Assembly: GCF_900128975.1 (NCBI RefSeq)
Contig: NZ_FQVC01000006.1
Coordinates: 62,001-126,000 of the forward strand
Direction of reading: 5' to 3'
Source: Devosia limi DSM 17137
Lineage (GTDB): Bacteria > Pseudomonadota > Alphaproteobacteria > Rhizobiales > Devosiaceae
Length of the DNA: 64,000 bases
Shown in pieces: positions 35,352 to 44,146 of this stretch. Below the pieces are notes generated by a model. The model had not been told where the DNA came from and did not search any database. It saw only the letters and a program-made list of their open reading frames with translations. Position numbers and translations under genes: made by a program. The number at the start of each line of letters is the position of its first letter. Position 1 is the first letter of the stretch.

Positions 35352-35759
35352 ATGACGGCCATGGATCAGACCGAACGCTCCTTGCGCCGGCTGACCAAGC
35401 GCTCCCAGTTTCTGCGAGCAGCCCGGGGCAATCGCGCCGGGCGTTCTGCATTTGGGCTGCAGGCAATTGCCAGCAGCGAGGCAGCGCCCGGTATCGGCTT
35501 CACCGTGACCAAAAAAACCGGCAATTCTCCCGAACGCAACCGCATAAAGCGGCGTCTTCGCGCGGCTGTGACTGCTTGCGCTGATGACTTTCACCCCAGC
35601 CATGACTATGTGCTGGTGGGCCGACGCGAAGCGCTCGGCGAATCCTTCTCGCGGCTGGTGGCAGACTTGACGACGTGCATCGCTCGCGTGCATGCACCCA
35701 AAAGTCCTGACAAGCCCAACACCCACGGCCGCGCCGGCCACCGGAACACTCGACCATGA
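35352..35759 (+). CDS. rnpA: Ribonuclease P protein component
   Basis: This is the protein cofactor of RNase P, which cuts 5' leaders from pre-tRNAs. Its 135 residues carry the family RNR motif (SPERNRIKRRLRAA) and the KRSQFLRAARG stretch near the N-terminus. Start at 35352, or three codons later at 35361. The stop overlaps the yidC ATG (ATGA). Confidence 0.93.
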   Translation: MTAMDQTERSLRRLTKRSQFLRAARGNRAGRSAFGLQAIASSEAAPGIGFTVTKKTGNSPERNRIKRRLRAAVTACADDFHPSHDYVLVGRREALGESFSRLVADLTTCIARVHAPKSPDKPNTHGRAGHRNTRP

Positions 35760-37579
35760 CAGACAACCGCAATGTGATTATCGCCATCGTCCTCAGCATG
35801 CTCGTGCTGTTCGGCTGGCAATTCCTCGTTGCCGGTCCCCAGCTCGAACGCGCGCAGCAGCAGGCGGTGATCGCCCAGCAGCAGGCCGAGGCCGAAGCGT
35901 CGCTGGCCATTCCGACGACCGGACCCGATGGCGCGCCGATTGCCGCCAGTGGCGCCGTGACCTTCCCCGATCGCGCCGCGGCCATTGCCGCATCGCCGCG
36001 CATTCCGATCGACACCGCCGATCTCGCCGGCTCGATCAACCTGACCGGCGCGCGCATCGACGACCTTGAACTCAAGATGTACCGCGAAACGGTTGATCCC
36101 AATTCGCCGATCATCACGCTGCTGACGCCTGCCGGCGTCCCCAATGCCTATTTCGTCGAGCAGGGCTGGACCCCGGCCGCCGGCACCGCAGTCGCGGTTC
36201 CCGATAGCCAGAGCGTCTGGACCGTCGAAGGCGATACCGCCACGCTGACCGCCGAAACCCCGATCACGCTGGTTTATGACAATGGCCAGGGCCAGATTTT
36301 CCGCCGCACCTTTGCGGTCGATGATCGCTACCTGTTCACAGTCACCCAGTCAGTCGAGAACCAGGGCGCTGCCGAAGTCGCGCTGTATCCCTATGCGCGC
36401 GTCGTCCGTCACGGCACGCCCAAGGTCGCCAATTTCTTCATCCAGCATGAGGGTCCGCTCGGGGTTCTGGGTTCGAACAACCTGATCTCCAAGAAGTACA
36501 CCGACCTGCACAACGAGCCGCTGCTGCGCTTCGACAATACCAGCGGCTGGCTCGGCTTTACCGACAAGTACTGGGCAACTGCCGTGCTGGCCGAGCCCAC
36601 CGCCGGGATCAACGCACAGTTCTCCTGGAAGAACACCAATGGCCTTGACGACTACCAGACCAGCTTCGTCGATACGACGCCGGTTGTGGTCGCTCCGGGC
36701 GCCACCGCGAGCCATGAAAGCTTCGTGTTCGCCGGCGCCAAGGAAGAAGCGGTCATCTCCTCCTATGAGCGCGACTACAATTTCGATCGCCTGTCGCTGC
36801 TGATCGACTGGGGCTGGTTGCACTTCATCACCAAGCCGATGTTCCACCTGCTGACGTTCCTCTATGGCGTTCTGGGCAATTTCGGTCTCGCAATCCTGGC
36901 CGTGACGGTTATCGTCAAGGCGATCTTCTTCCCGCTCGCCAGCCGCTCCTATGCGTCGATGGCCGCCATGCGCCGCGTGCAGCCGGAAATGAAGTCGATC
37001 CAGGAGCGCTTCAAGGAAGACCGTCCCGCCCAGCAGCAGGCGATGATGGAGCTCTACAAGCGCGAGAAGATCAATCCGCTCTCTGGTTGCTGGCCGATCC
37101 TGATCCAGATCCCGGTATTCTTCTCGCTCTACACCGTCATCTTCATCAGCCTTGAAATGCGCCATGCGCCGTTCTTCGGCTGGATCCAGGATCTGGCGGC
37201 ACCAGATCCGACCAATATCTTCACCCTGTTCGGCCTGATCCCGTGGGATCCGACCGTGATGCCGGTCATCGGCGGCTTCCTGCACCTGGGCGTCTGGCCC
37301 GTCATCATGGGCATCACCATGTGGGTCCAGATGAAGCTCAACCCGCCGCCACCGGATCCGACCCAGGCGATGATCTTCAACTGGATGCCGGTGATCTTCA
37401 CCTTCATGCTGGGCACGTTCCCCGCCGGTCTGGTGATCTACTGGGCCTGGAACAACACCCTCTCGGTGACCCAGCAGTGGTTCATCATGAAGCGGCACGG
37501 CGCCGAGGTGAACCTGTTCGGCAACATCATGGACAGCTTCAAGCGCAAGCCGAAGCCGGCAGAGACGCCCAAGGCCTGA
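35756..37579 (+). CDS. yidC: Membrane protein insertase YidC
   Basis: This inner-membrane insertase works alone or with SecYEG. The 607-residue protein has an N-terminal membrane anchor ([17 protein letters not shown]), a large periplasmic domain (about 60-350) and a C-terminal Oxa1-like five-helix core with [19 protein letters not shown] and [13 protein letters not shown]. Length and layout are those of Gram-negative YidC. An intrinsic terminator follows. Confidence 0.96.
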   Translation: MTDNRNVIIAIVLSMLVLFGWQFLVAGPQLERAQQQAVIAQQQAEAEASLAIPTTGPDGAPIAASGAVTFPDRAAAIAASPRIPIDTADLAGSINLTGARIDDLELKMYRETVDPNSPIITLLTPAGVPNAYFVEQGWTPAAGTAVAVPDSQSVWTVEGDTATLTAETPITLVYDNGQGQIFRRTFAVDDRYLFTVTQSVENQGAAEVALYPYARVVRHGTPKVANFFIQHEGPLGVLGSNNLISKKYTDLHNEPLLRFDNTSGWLGFTDKYWATAVLAEPTAGINAQFSWKNTNGLDDYQTSFVDTTPVVVAPGATASHESFVFAGAKEEAVISSYERDYNFDRLSLLIDWGWLHFITKPMFHLLTFLYGVLGNFGLAILAVTVIVKAIFFPLASRSYASMAAMRRVQPEMKSIQERFKEDRPAQQQAMMELYKREKINPLSGCWPILIQIPVFFSLYTVIFISLEMRHAPFFGWIQDLAAPDPTNIFTLFGLIPWDPTVMPVIGGFLHLGVWPVIMGITMWVQMKLNPPPPDPTQAMIFNWMPVIFTFMLGTFPAGLVIYWAWNNTLSVTQQWFIMKRHGAEVNLFGNIMDSFKRKPKPAETPKA

Positions 37580-37603
37580 TCGCCAAAAGCCAATAACCAT
37601 GCT

Positions 37604-37639
37604 ACTGCCCGCCGAACGCTTCGGCGGGCAGTTCATTTT
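37604..37639 (+). terminator. Intrinsic terminator after yidC
   Basis: A 13-bp perfect stem (ACTGCCCGCCGAA with TTCGGCGGGCAGT) around loop CGC, followed by a T-rich tract (TCATTTTT). It separates yidC from engB and argues against the open frame beginning at 37599 as the engB start. Confidence 0.85.
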
Positions 37640-37655
37640 TGAGACGAGCAAGACC

Positions 37656-38300
37656 ATGACCGCATTCGATTACGCACCCGACCTCATCGAAAGAGGCCGC
37701 CTGCTGTTTGCGCGCCCCTTCATGTTTACCAAGGGCTGCGTGCGCATTGCCGACCTGCCGCCGATGGACAAGGTCGAGATCGCCTTTGCCGGCCGCTCCA
37801 ATGTGGGCAAGTCCAGCCTGATCAATGCGCTGTGCGGTACATCCAGCCTGGCGCGCACGTCCAATACGCCGGGGCGCACACAGGAGCTCAATATCTTCGA
37901 GAGCCAGAGCGAGAACCTGCGCATCGTCGACATGCCCGGCTATGGCTATGCCAAGGCGCCCGAAGACAAGGTGCGGGCCTGGACCAAGCTGATCCACCAA
38001 TATCTGACCGGCCGCGCCACGCTGCGCCGCGTCTATGTGCTGGTCGATGGCCGCCATGGGCCCAAGGACAATGACCTGACGGTGATGAACGAGCTCGACA
38101 AGGCAGCGGTGAGCTACCAGGTCGTGCTGACCAAGGCCGACAAGCCGTCCGAGAAGGAACTCGAAGCCGTAATCGCGGCGACGCAGGCGGCGATCGCCAA
38201 GCGCCCGGCGGCACATCCGCGCGTTATCCTGACCTCGAGCGTCAAGGGCGACGGACTGCGCGACCTGCGGGCCGAAATCGCGCAGCTGCTGGAAACCTGA
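37656..38300 (+). CDS. engB: Ribosome biogenesis GTPase EngB (YihA/YsxC)
   Basis: This essential GTPase assists 50S assembly. It has about 214 residues with G1 [11 protein letters not shown]2 Thr in TPGRTQ, G3 DMPGYGYA and G4 TKAD. The start at 37656 (MTAFDYAP) lies after the terminator. The gene ends back to back with the convergent amidotransferase (TGATCA holds both stops). Confidence 0.95.
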   Translation: MTAFDYAPDLIERGRLLFARPFMFTKGCVRIADLPPMDKVEIAFAGRSNVGKSSLINALCGTSSLARTSNTPGRTQELNIFESQSENLRIVDMPGYGYAKAPEDKVRAWTKLIHQYLTGRATLRRVYVLVDGRHGPKDNDLTVMNELDKAAVSYQVVLTKADKPSEKELEAVIAATQAAIAKRPAAHPRVILTSSVKGDGLRDLRAEIAQLLET

Positions 38301-39008
38301 TCAGCAGTTCTTGAAGAACTGGGCGATATAGCCGGCGACATCGGCGCTGTGAGACGGGGTGGCGACCGAGGCCAGTGCGGTCTCGACCACGTCGTCGGAA
38401 GCCTTGCCGCGGCGCATCTCGGCCAGGGCCAGCGTGTAGTCATCCAGAAATTCGGGATGCGGCTGGAAGCTCAGGGCCGCGCCATTGCGATAGACCAGAC
38501 CTGCATTGGGCGTGAAGTCCGAGGCCAGGATCACCTCGGCTTCGGCCGGCGGCACGATGACCTGGTCCTGATGCGAGCAGGCAATCGACAATGCCGCAGG
38601 GGCGGCGCTCATGTAGCCGGGGCGATGGGTAACCCCATAGGTGTGCCGGCCCAGACCCCAGCCCTTGTCGGACTTGCGGACATCGCCACCCAGTGCGTCG
38701 GCCATGATCTGGTGGCCGAAGCAGACGCCCAGCATCGGGGTGCGGTCGGCATAGGCGCCGCGGATGAAGCGGCGGAGCGGTTCGAGCCAGGCATGGTCTT
38801 CATAGACGCCGGCGGCGGAGCCGGTGATGACGATGCCCTCGAGCGCCCCCGCATCGGGGAATGGCTCCCCCTCGAAGACCCGCACCGCCTCGTAACTGAA
38901 GCCCTGCCCCGTCGCATCGAACATGCGTTCGAACATCCTGGCATAGGGCCCGAACCGGTTGAGCAGGGGCTGTCCGAGTTCGCCGGTCTGGATAATGGTG
39001 AGTTTCAT
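38301..39008 (-). CDS. Class I glutamine amidotransferase-like protein
   Basis: The 235-residue protein has the GATase1 triad: nucleophile Cys in GVCFGHQIMA, and His and Glu in SFQPHPEF. The oxyanion-region phrase ITGSAAGVYE is present. Stand-alone members include GMP synthase-like amidotransferases of unknown substrate; the second substrate cannot be told. Start at 39008 (MKLTIIQTGE) matches the family N-terminus; the longer frame to 39059 does not. Confidence 0.85.
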   Translation of the reverse strand: MKLTIIQTGELGQPLLNRFGPYARMFERMFDATGQGFSYEAVRVFEGEPFPDAGALEGIVITGSAAGVYEDHAWLEPLRRFIRGAYADRTPMLGVCFGHQIMADALGGDVRKSDKGWGLGRHTYGVTHRPGYMSAAPAALSIACSHQDQVIVPPAEAEVILASDFTPNAGLVYRNGAALSFQPHPEFLDDYTLALAEMRRGKASDDVVETALASVATPSHSADVAGYIAQFFKNC

Positions 39009-39082
39009 GAAATCCGCAGCCAGAAATGCCGATGCCCTTCGCATAGCGGCAAAGGGCATCCCAATTCAACTGGGCAATCCGA

Positions 39083-39583
39083 CTAGGCCGTGGTCGGCGC
39101 GAATTTTAGCGCCACGCCATTGATGCAATAGCGCAGGCCCGTTGGCGGCGGGCCATCCTCGAAGACATGGCCCTGATGACCACCGCAGCGGCTGCAGTGC
39201 ACTTCGGTGCGGGTCATGAACAAGGAATTGTCGATGGTGGTGCCCAGGGCGCCATCGATAAAGGTATAGAAGCTCGGCCAGCCGGTGCCGCTATCGAATT
39301 TGGTTTCGGAGACGAATAGCGGCTGGTCACAGCCGGCGCAGAGGAAGGTGCCGGCGCGATGCTCATCGTTGAGGGGCGAGGTGAAGGGGCGCTCGGTGCC
39401 TTCATGGCGCAACACGTCATAGGCAGCCGGATCGAGCCTGGCTTTCCATTCGGCGTCGCTGAGCGTGACGGCAAAATTGCCCTCGGCGGCCAAGGGCGCA
39501 TTCATCGGGCGGGCGATGGCATACAGCCCGAAGGCGGCGACGGCCGTACCACCCAACAGCAGATTGCGGCGATTGATGCTCAT
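39083..39583 (-). CDS. msrB: Tat-exported peptide-methionine (R)-S-oxide reductase MsrB
   Basis: This enzyme reduces methionine-R-sulfoxide in proteins. The 166-residue precursor opens with a twin-arginine signal ([19 protein letters not shown]), so the enzyme acts in the periplasm. The catalytic domain has two zinc CxxC pairs (LCAGCD and CSRCGG), TGWPSF and the catalytic Cys in RYCINGVAL. The start follows AAGGAG. It lies 193 bp downstream of the fasciclin gene and on the same strand, which suggests an envelope oxidative-stress function within the ECF-sigma locus. Confidence 0.92.
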   Translation of the reverse strand: MSINRRNLLLGGTAVAAFGLYAIARPMNAPLAAEGNFAVTLSDAEWKARLDPAAYDVLRHEGTERPFTSPLNDEHRAGTFLCAGCDQPLFVSETKFDSGTGWPSFYTFIDGALGTTIDNSLFMTRTEVHCSRCGGHQGHVFEDGPPPTGLRYCINGVALKFAPTTA

Positions 39584-39776
39584 GATCGACTCCTTGGACG
39601 GCGCTGCCCCGCCGCGTGATACCGGGAGGAGTATATCACGCGTCCGGGGCAGCGAGGCCAGGTTCCAGCCCGGGAAGGGCGTCTGGCCTGTCAAAATTTG
39701 GTGAGAGCGCAGGACCGATGTCGGACCTTTCCCGCGCTCTCGGGGGCGCCAGCGGGCGCCGTAACGGATCGTCGTA

Positions 39777-40349
39777 TTACATTGCCGACTTGGGGGTCAG
39801 CACGGCGTCGATGACGTGGATGACGCCATTGGACTGGATCACGTCGGCGATGGTGACATTGGCGACAGTGCCATTTTCGTCAGTCACGGTGACCTTGCCG
39901 TCCGCGGCTTCCAGGGTCAGCTTGCAGCCGCCAACGGTGTCGACGACATGCTTGCCGCCATCGGCTTCAACCATGCCGACGATGTCGGTGGAGAGCGCCT
40001 TGGCCGCAATCACATGGCAGGCCAGGATGGTGGACAGCATTTCCTTGTTTTCGGGCTTCAGCAGCGTTTCGACCGTGCCAGCCGGCAGAGCGGCGAAGGC
40101 TTCATTGGTCGGAGCCAGAACGGTGAAGGGGCCTGCGCCCGACAGGGTATCGACCAGGCCGGCGGCCTTGACGGCGGCAACGAGCGTGGTGTGGTCAGCC
40201 GAATTGACGGCGTTTTCGATGATGTTCTTGTCGGCGAACATGGCAGCGCCGCCAACCATAGGGTTGTCCTGGGCGTAGACGGCAGCGCCGGAGATCGAGC
40301 CGACGGTGAGCATGGCAGCGAGGGTGAGGGTACGGAGAGAGAAAGTCAT
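39777..40349 (-). CDS. Secreted fasciclin (FAS1) domain protein
   Basis: This 190-residue protein has a Sec signal peptide (about 1-26, ending AVYAQDN) and one FAS1 domain. The domain shows [16 protein letters not shown], the H1 box [15 protein letters not shown] and the H2 end [19 protein letters not shown]1 proteins are usually envelope-associated adhesive or ligand-binding modules. An ECF-type promoter lies 54 bp upstream of its ATG and matches that of the sigma operon. It is therefore probably the main target of the nearby ECF factor. Confidence 0.93.
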   Translation of the reverse strand: MTFSLRTLTLAAMLTVGSISGAAVYAQDNPMVGGAAMFADKNIIENAVNSADHTTLVAAVKAAGLVDTLSGAGPFTVLAPTNEAFAALPAGTVETLLKPENKEMLSTILACHVIAAKALSTDIVGMVEADGGKHVVDTVGGCKLTLEAADGKVTVTDENGTVANVTIADVIQSNGVIHVIDAVLTPKSAM

Positions 40350-40402
40350 TGAGGTTGTTCCTTCCTGTGTTTCGTTCCCATGTTCGGCTGGGACAATGAG
40401 AG

Positions 40403-40430
40403 ATACGGAACGCCGGACGAAAGAGTTTCA
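40403..40430 (-). promoter_or_regulatory. ECF-type promoter of the fasciclin gene
   Basis: On the minus strand TGAAACT (40424-40430) is followed by CCGTAT (40403-40408) at the same spacing as the matching pair upstream of the sigma gene. A second TGAAACT lies at 40434-40440. The start expected near 40396 gives a leader of about 47 nt. Confidence 0.65.
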
Positions 40431-40468
40431 GGCAGTTTCAAAAGGTCGTGATAAAAAATGCAGGGCGA

Positions 40469-40540
40469 GCGCAGGCGCCGCTACCGCGCGCAGGCGTCGC
40501 TGAGGCGCGCAGGCGCCGCTGAGCGCGCGCAGGCGCCGCC
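40469..40540. repeat. Four GC-rich direct repeats next to the fasciclin promoter
   Basis: GCGCAGGCGCCGCT, or a one-base variant, is repeated four times (from 40469, 40488, 40507 and 40527) with a period of 19-20 bp. It lies 29 bp beyond the promoter's outer TGAAACT. The near-two-turn spacing would suit a protein array on one face of the helix, though the repeats may be neutral. Confidence 0.6.
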
Positions 40541-41685
40541 CGGCAATTGCGGCGGTTACAGATTGCGATACATGCGGCGAGACGGGCCTCATGAGTTTAG
40601 TAATATGCGAGACACCGCCTCGCCGCATGCCATGGGTTTTCTGGAACGAGCCAAGGACCCACCTTTTGAGCTTAGGCGGATGCACAAAGCCTGGACCCAA
40701 GGGGAGGCGAAATCCCCCCTCTCCCATCTGCTCCCCACGGACCGTTTCGCGCGGCCCCGCAAGTGTTGTGGCAGTAGTGGGGTGAGTATGGGGGTGGAAC
40801 GGTGGGGCGGGGATAAGTTTTGGTGGGATGTGCTGTATGCCCGTCCATTCCGGGGTTTTTTAGTCCGGCCACTGGGGCTGGGGCGGGTGTGGGGGGCAGT
40901 GCCAGCGCGTGCCGTGGGGAGAGTGGCCCACGGGTCAGGCCCGTGGGCAGCGCGGTGGGGGGTGGAGGGATGGGAGGATTGGTGCGTGGGCACACGGAGT
41001 GGGCTCCCCTCCCCCTTGAGGGGAGGGGTTGGGGGTGGGGGTGCTGAGGGTTCAACAGACGCCGGCTTTGGCGGAGGGCGCAGCACCCCCACCCTTGATC
41101 CCTCCCCTCAAGGGGGAGGGAGATGACTGAGGGGGCGGGGATGGAGGGATGGGGGGATTGGCGCGTGGGCACCAAAGAGAAGCGCACACCTCAGCACCCC
41201 CACCCCCAACCCCTCCCCTCAAGGGGGAGGGGAGCCCACGCTCAACGGACGCAACGTTTGTGGAGGGCGCAGAACTCCCACCTTTGCCAGCCATTCGAGC
41301 ACAGCTCTCATGGCCTTCCGCGCTCAAATCGCTCCACTGGAACGATTTGTCCCTTCGGGTCGCTTGGAAGCCCCGCAAGGGGGAGGGAGATGACTGAGGG
41401 GGCGGGGATGGAGGGATGGGGGGATTGGCGCGTGGGCACCAAAGAGAAGCGCACACCTCAGCACCCCCACCCCCAACCCCTCCCCTCAAGGGGGAGGGGA
41501 GCCCACGCTCAACGGATGCAGCGCTTGTGGGGGTCGGTGGCGCAATGCATCAGAAGACGCAGCGTCACCCCGGCGGAAGCTGGGGGCCGGTTTGGGGACT
41601 GGCAAAGGAAACTGGATCCCGGCTTTCGCCGGGATGACGTGGTGGGTGGGGTGATGTGGTGCCAGGTGCGCCGACAGGCGCGTGC
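40541..41685. repeat. Gene desert with GC-rich palindromic repeats and a 141-bp duplication
   Basis: No gene is supported in this 1.1-kb stretch. A perfect 141-bp direct repeat occupies 41109-41249 and 41376-41516, with weaker similarity beyond. Copies of a CCCCTCAAGGGGGAGG-type palindrome occur near 41004-41050 (inverted), 41087-41121, 41190-41237 and 41457-41505. A second element type (CCGGCTTTCGCCGGGATGAC) is at 41618-41640. These look like dispersed intergenic REP-type repeats; open frames through them are rich in Pro, Gly and Arg and are not credible proteins. Confidence 0.75.
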
Positions 41686-42405
41686 CTAGATTGGCGTGAC
41701 GGCGCCCTTGGCGACGACGGGACCGGTGGGGTCGCCATCGGGGGCGCCACCCTTGGGTTCAAGGGTGATGGCAAGGATGGAGCCTTCGCCCCAGCCGGCG
41801 GCGATTTCAGGGGACAGGCCGATTGCGCTGCGGGCATTGACCGGGATCACGCCCATCGATACCGGCTTGTTGTCGCCCTGGATGGCCCAGAGTTCAAAAT
41901 CGCGGTCGGGGATGGCTTCACCCGACAGGGCGGTCAGGCGGACCATGCCGGTGGCGCCGTCATAGAGCGCGACAAACTTGACGTCGCTGCCCTCTTGCTC
42001 GAGCGCGGCGACCAGCTGGACGGCCAGGGCCGAGGAGGTGGGAGTTGGCTGGAAGGCGCTGAAGCCGACAGCGACGACGGCAACGGCCAGCGCACCGGCG
42101 GCGACGCTGCGCCAGAGCATGAGACTATCCCACAGGCGCGCCGGGGCGGGCTTGGCTGCATCACCAAAGGCGCGGGCTTCGATGCGGGCCAGGAGATGGC
42201 CGGGGACGGCAACCTCCTCGAACTGGGTATTGAGGGCAGCGAAGCGGTTCACCCAGAAATCGCGCTCGGCGCGCAGGGCCGGATCGGCCTCGATCAGGCG
42301 GCCAACGCGTTGATGCTCGGCGCTGTCGAGCAGGCCGAGGACGTATTCGGCAACAAGGGCATTCTGCCCGCCGCTCGGATCGTCGCTATGGTCGCTGCTC
42401 GTCAT
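41686..42405 (-). CDS. Anti-sigma factor, RskA/ChrR-like
   Basis: This inner-membrane protein should hold the adjacent ECF sigma factor inactive. It has 239 residues: an N-terminal zinc-finger-like anti-sigma domain (LVAEYVLGLLDSAEHQRV), one membrane segment (about 105-123, AAGALAVAVVAVGFSAF) and a periplasmic RskA-type C-terminal domain (FELWAIQGDNKPVSMGVIP). The ATG at 42405 overlaps the sigma stop (ATGA). Confidence 0.9.
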   Translation of the reverse strand: MTSSDHSDDPSGGQNALVAEYVLGLLDSAEHQRVGRLIEADPALRAERDFWVNRFAALNTQFEEVAVPGHLLARIEARAFGDAAKPAPARLWDSLMLWRSVAAGALAVAVVAVGFSAFQPTPTSSALAVQLVAALEQEGSDVKFVALYDGATGMVRLTALSGEAIPDRDFELWAIQGDNKPVSMGVIPVNARSAIGLSPEIAAGWGEGSILAITLEPKGGAPDGDPTGPVVAKGAVTPI

Positions 42406-42953
42406 GCGGTCAGACACTCTCTGAGTTTGATCAGGCTGCGGCGCAGCCAGGTTCGCATTGTATTCAACGGCACTTCAAAGCGCTGCGCCAACTCGTCATA
42501 GCTATAGCCATCGAGATAGGCACCGCGCACCGCCTCGGCCCGGTCGGGCTCCAGCGTTGCCAGGCAGGTATCGATCCGTGACCGCTCCTGGCTGTCCTCG
42601 GTCGCCCGTTCCGGCGTTGGGCCCGCATCGGGAATTTCCAGCGCCACGTCGATATCGTCCGATACCGGGCGGCGGGCGCGCAGAATATCAAGCGAGTGGT
42701 TGCGCGCCACGGCCACCAGCCAGCTGATCGGGCTGGTGCCACCCGCCACATAGCGGTCGGCGCGTTGCCAGATTTTGACATAGACTTCCTGAATCGCCTC
42801 TTCGGCTTCGGAGCGGTCTCTCAAGATACGCAGGGTGACGCCGAATAGTTTCGCGCTGGTGCGCTCATAAAGGGAACGGAAAGCCGCTCGATCACGCAGC
42901 GCACAGCGGGCGATGAGATCGGCGATATCCTGACTCGGGCTCTGCATGGACAT
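42402..42953 (-). CDS. ECF sigma factor (SigK-like)
   Basis: This 183-residue alternative sigma factor has region 2 (FRSLYERTSAKLFGVTLRIL, then AEEAIQEVYVKIWQRA) and region 4 (GYSYDELAQRFEVPLNTMRT). Its operon with an RskA-like anti-sigma and a nearby fasciclin gene recalls the M. tuberculosis SigK-RskA system that controls the fasciclin proteins MPT70/MPT83. A matching promoter lies upstream (43059-43086), so autoregulation is likely. Confidence 0.92.
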   Translation of the reverse strand: MSMQSPSQDIADLIARCALRDRAAFRSLYERTSAKLFGVTLRILRDRSEAEEAIQEVYVKIWQRADRYVAGGTSPISWLVAVARNHSLDILRARRPVSDDIDVALEIPDAGPTPERATEDSQERSRIDTCLATLEPDRAEAVRGAYLDGYSYDELAQRFEVPLNTMRTWLRRSLIKLRECLTA

Positions 42954-43058
42954 GATTCTAGCGCGCCTCCCTGGCCGTGGCTATCCCCGGTCCTGTATAT
43001 GCCGACTACGCTGGGCGGACCCAAATGGATCAATCGTCACGTCCGTGGCGCATAAGCT

Positions 43059-43086
43059 ATAAGGCAACAGTGCAGAAACAGTTTCA
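43059..43086 (-). promoter_or_regulatory. ECF-type promoter of the sigma/anti-sigma operon
   Basis: TGAAACT (43080-43086) and CCTTAT (43059-43064) on the minus strand, with the same 21-bp offset as at the fasciclin promoter. TTTC at the same place after TGAAACT is also shared. The ATG is about 105 bp downstream. Confidence 0.65.
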
Positions 43087-43191
43087 TTTGCCCACCGCCA
43101 TAAATGAAAACCACCTTTCCCTTTGCGGGATCATGTTCTAGAGCGGTTGCGGTCTTTTTAGTGCCGCTTTGCCAAGGGAATGGGTCCGTCC

Positions 43192-44094
43192 ATGAGTGAA
43201 CCAACCAATTCGACCGACCGCTTCTCCCACGATGCGGGAATTCTGGCCCAGGCCCTGCCCTATATGCAGCGCTATGAGGGCAAGACCGTTGTGGTGAAAT
43301 ATGGCGGCCATGCCATGGGCGATGCCGCCCTGGGGCAGGCGTTTGCCCGCGATATCGCCCTGCTCAAGCAGTCCAAGGTTAATCCGATCGTGGTGCATGG
43401 CGGCGGGCCGCAGATTGCCTCGATGCTGACCAAGCTGGGCATCGAATCAAAATTCGAGAGCGGGTTGCGCGTCACCGACCGGCGGACGATGGAAATCGTC
43501 GAAATGGTGCTGGCCGGTTCGATCAACAAGGAGATCGTCGCGCTGATCAATGCCGAAGGCGAATGGGCGATTGGCCTGTGCGGCAAGGACGGCAACATGG
43601 TCTTCGCCCGGAAGGCCGAAAAGCGCGTCATCGATCCGACGTCCAATATCGAGCGCGTGCTCGATCTGGGCTTTGTGGGCGAACCGGTGGAAGTCGATCG
43701 CACGCTGCTGGACCTGCTGGCGCGTTCCGAGATGATCCCGGTGATCGCCCCGGTGGCCCCAGGCCGCGATGGCGCGACCTACAATATCAATGCCGATACC
43801 TTTGCCGGCGCCATTGCCGGCTCGCTCGGCGCCAAGCGCCTGCTGTTTCTGACCGACGTGCCGGGCGTGCTCGACAAGAATGGCAAGCTGCTGCCGGAAC
43901 TGTCGGTGCGCGAAGCCAAGGCGCTGATTGCCGATGGCACGATTTCGGGCGGCATGATCCCCAAGGTCGAGACGTGCCTGGAAGCGCTGGAAAACGGCGT
44001 CGAGGGCGTGGTGATCCTCAATGGCAAGATGCCGCATGTGGTGCTGGTGGAGCTGTTCACCGAATTCGGCGCCGGCACGCTGATCGTGCGCTGA
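43192..44094 (+). CDS. argB: Acetylglutamate kinase
   Basis: This arginine-biosynthesis enzyme phosphorylates N-acetylglutamate in the cytoplasm. The 300-residue protein has [20 protein letters not shown] (glycine-rich ATP loop), [12 protein letters not shown] and [15 protein letters not shown] chose the ATG at 43192, with AAGGGA a little upstream; an ATG at 43180 sits too close to that site. An intrinsic terminator follows. Confidence 0.95.
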   Translation: MSEPTNSTDRFSHDAGILAQALPYMQRYEGKTVVVKYGGHAMGDAALGQAFARDIALLKQSKVNPIVVHGGGPQIASMLTKLGIESKFESGLRVTDRRTMEIVEMVLAGSINKEIVALINAEGEWAIGLCGKDGNMVFARKAEKRVIDPTSNIERVLDLGFVGEPVEVDRTLLDLLARSEMIPVIAPVAPGRDGATYNINADTFAGAIAGSLGAKRLLFLTDVPGVLDKNGKLLPELSVREAKALIADGTISGGMIPKVETCLEALENGVEGVVILNGKMPHVVLVELFTEFGAGTLIVR

Positions 44095-44116
44095 GGCGCT
44101 GACCATCATCAAATGC

Positions 44117-44144
44117 AAAGGCCGCCCCCGAGGGCGGCCTTTTT
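44117..44144 (+). terminator. Intrinsic terminator after argB
   Basis: AAAGGCCGCCC (44117-44127) pairs with GGGCGGCCTTT (44132-44142) around CCGA, followed by T residues. It can serve as a bidirectional end for argB and the convergent transporter gene. Confidence 0.85.
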
Positions 44145-44146
44145 GT

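Noticed and set aside
37599..37655. Longer engB with start at 37599
   Set aside because: The added codons are the yidC terminator hairpin and its T-tract; the family N-terminus fits the ATG at 37656.
40458..41689. Open frames through the repeat field
   Set aside because: Compositions are dominated by Gly, Pro, Arg and Ser from repeats, and frames differ between repeat copies.
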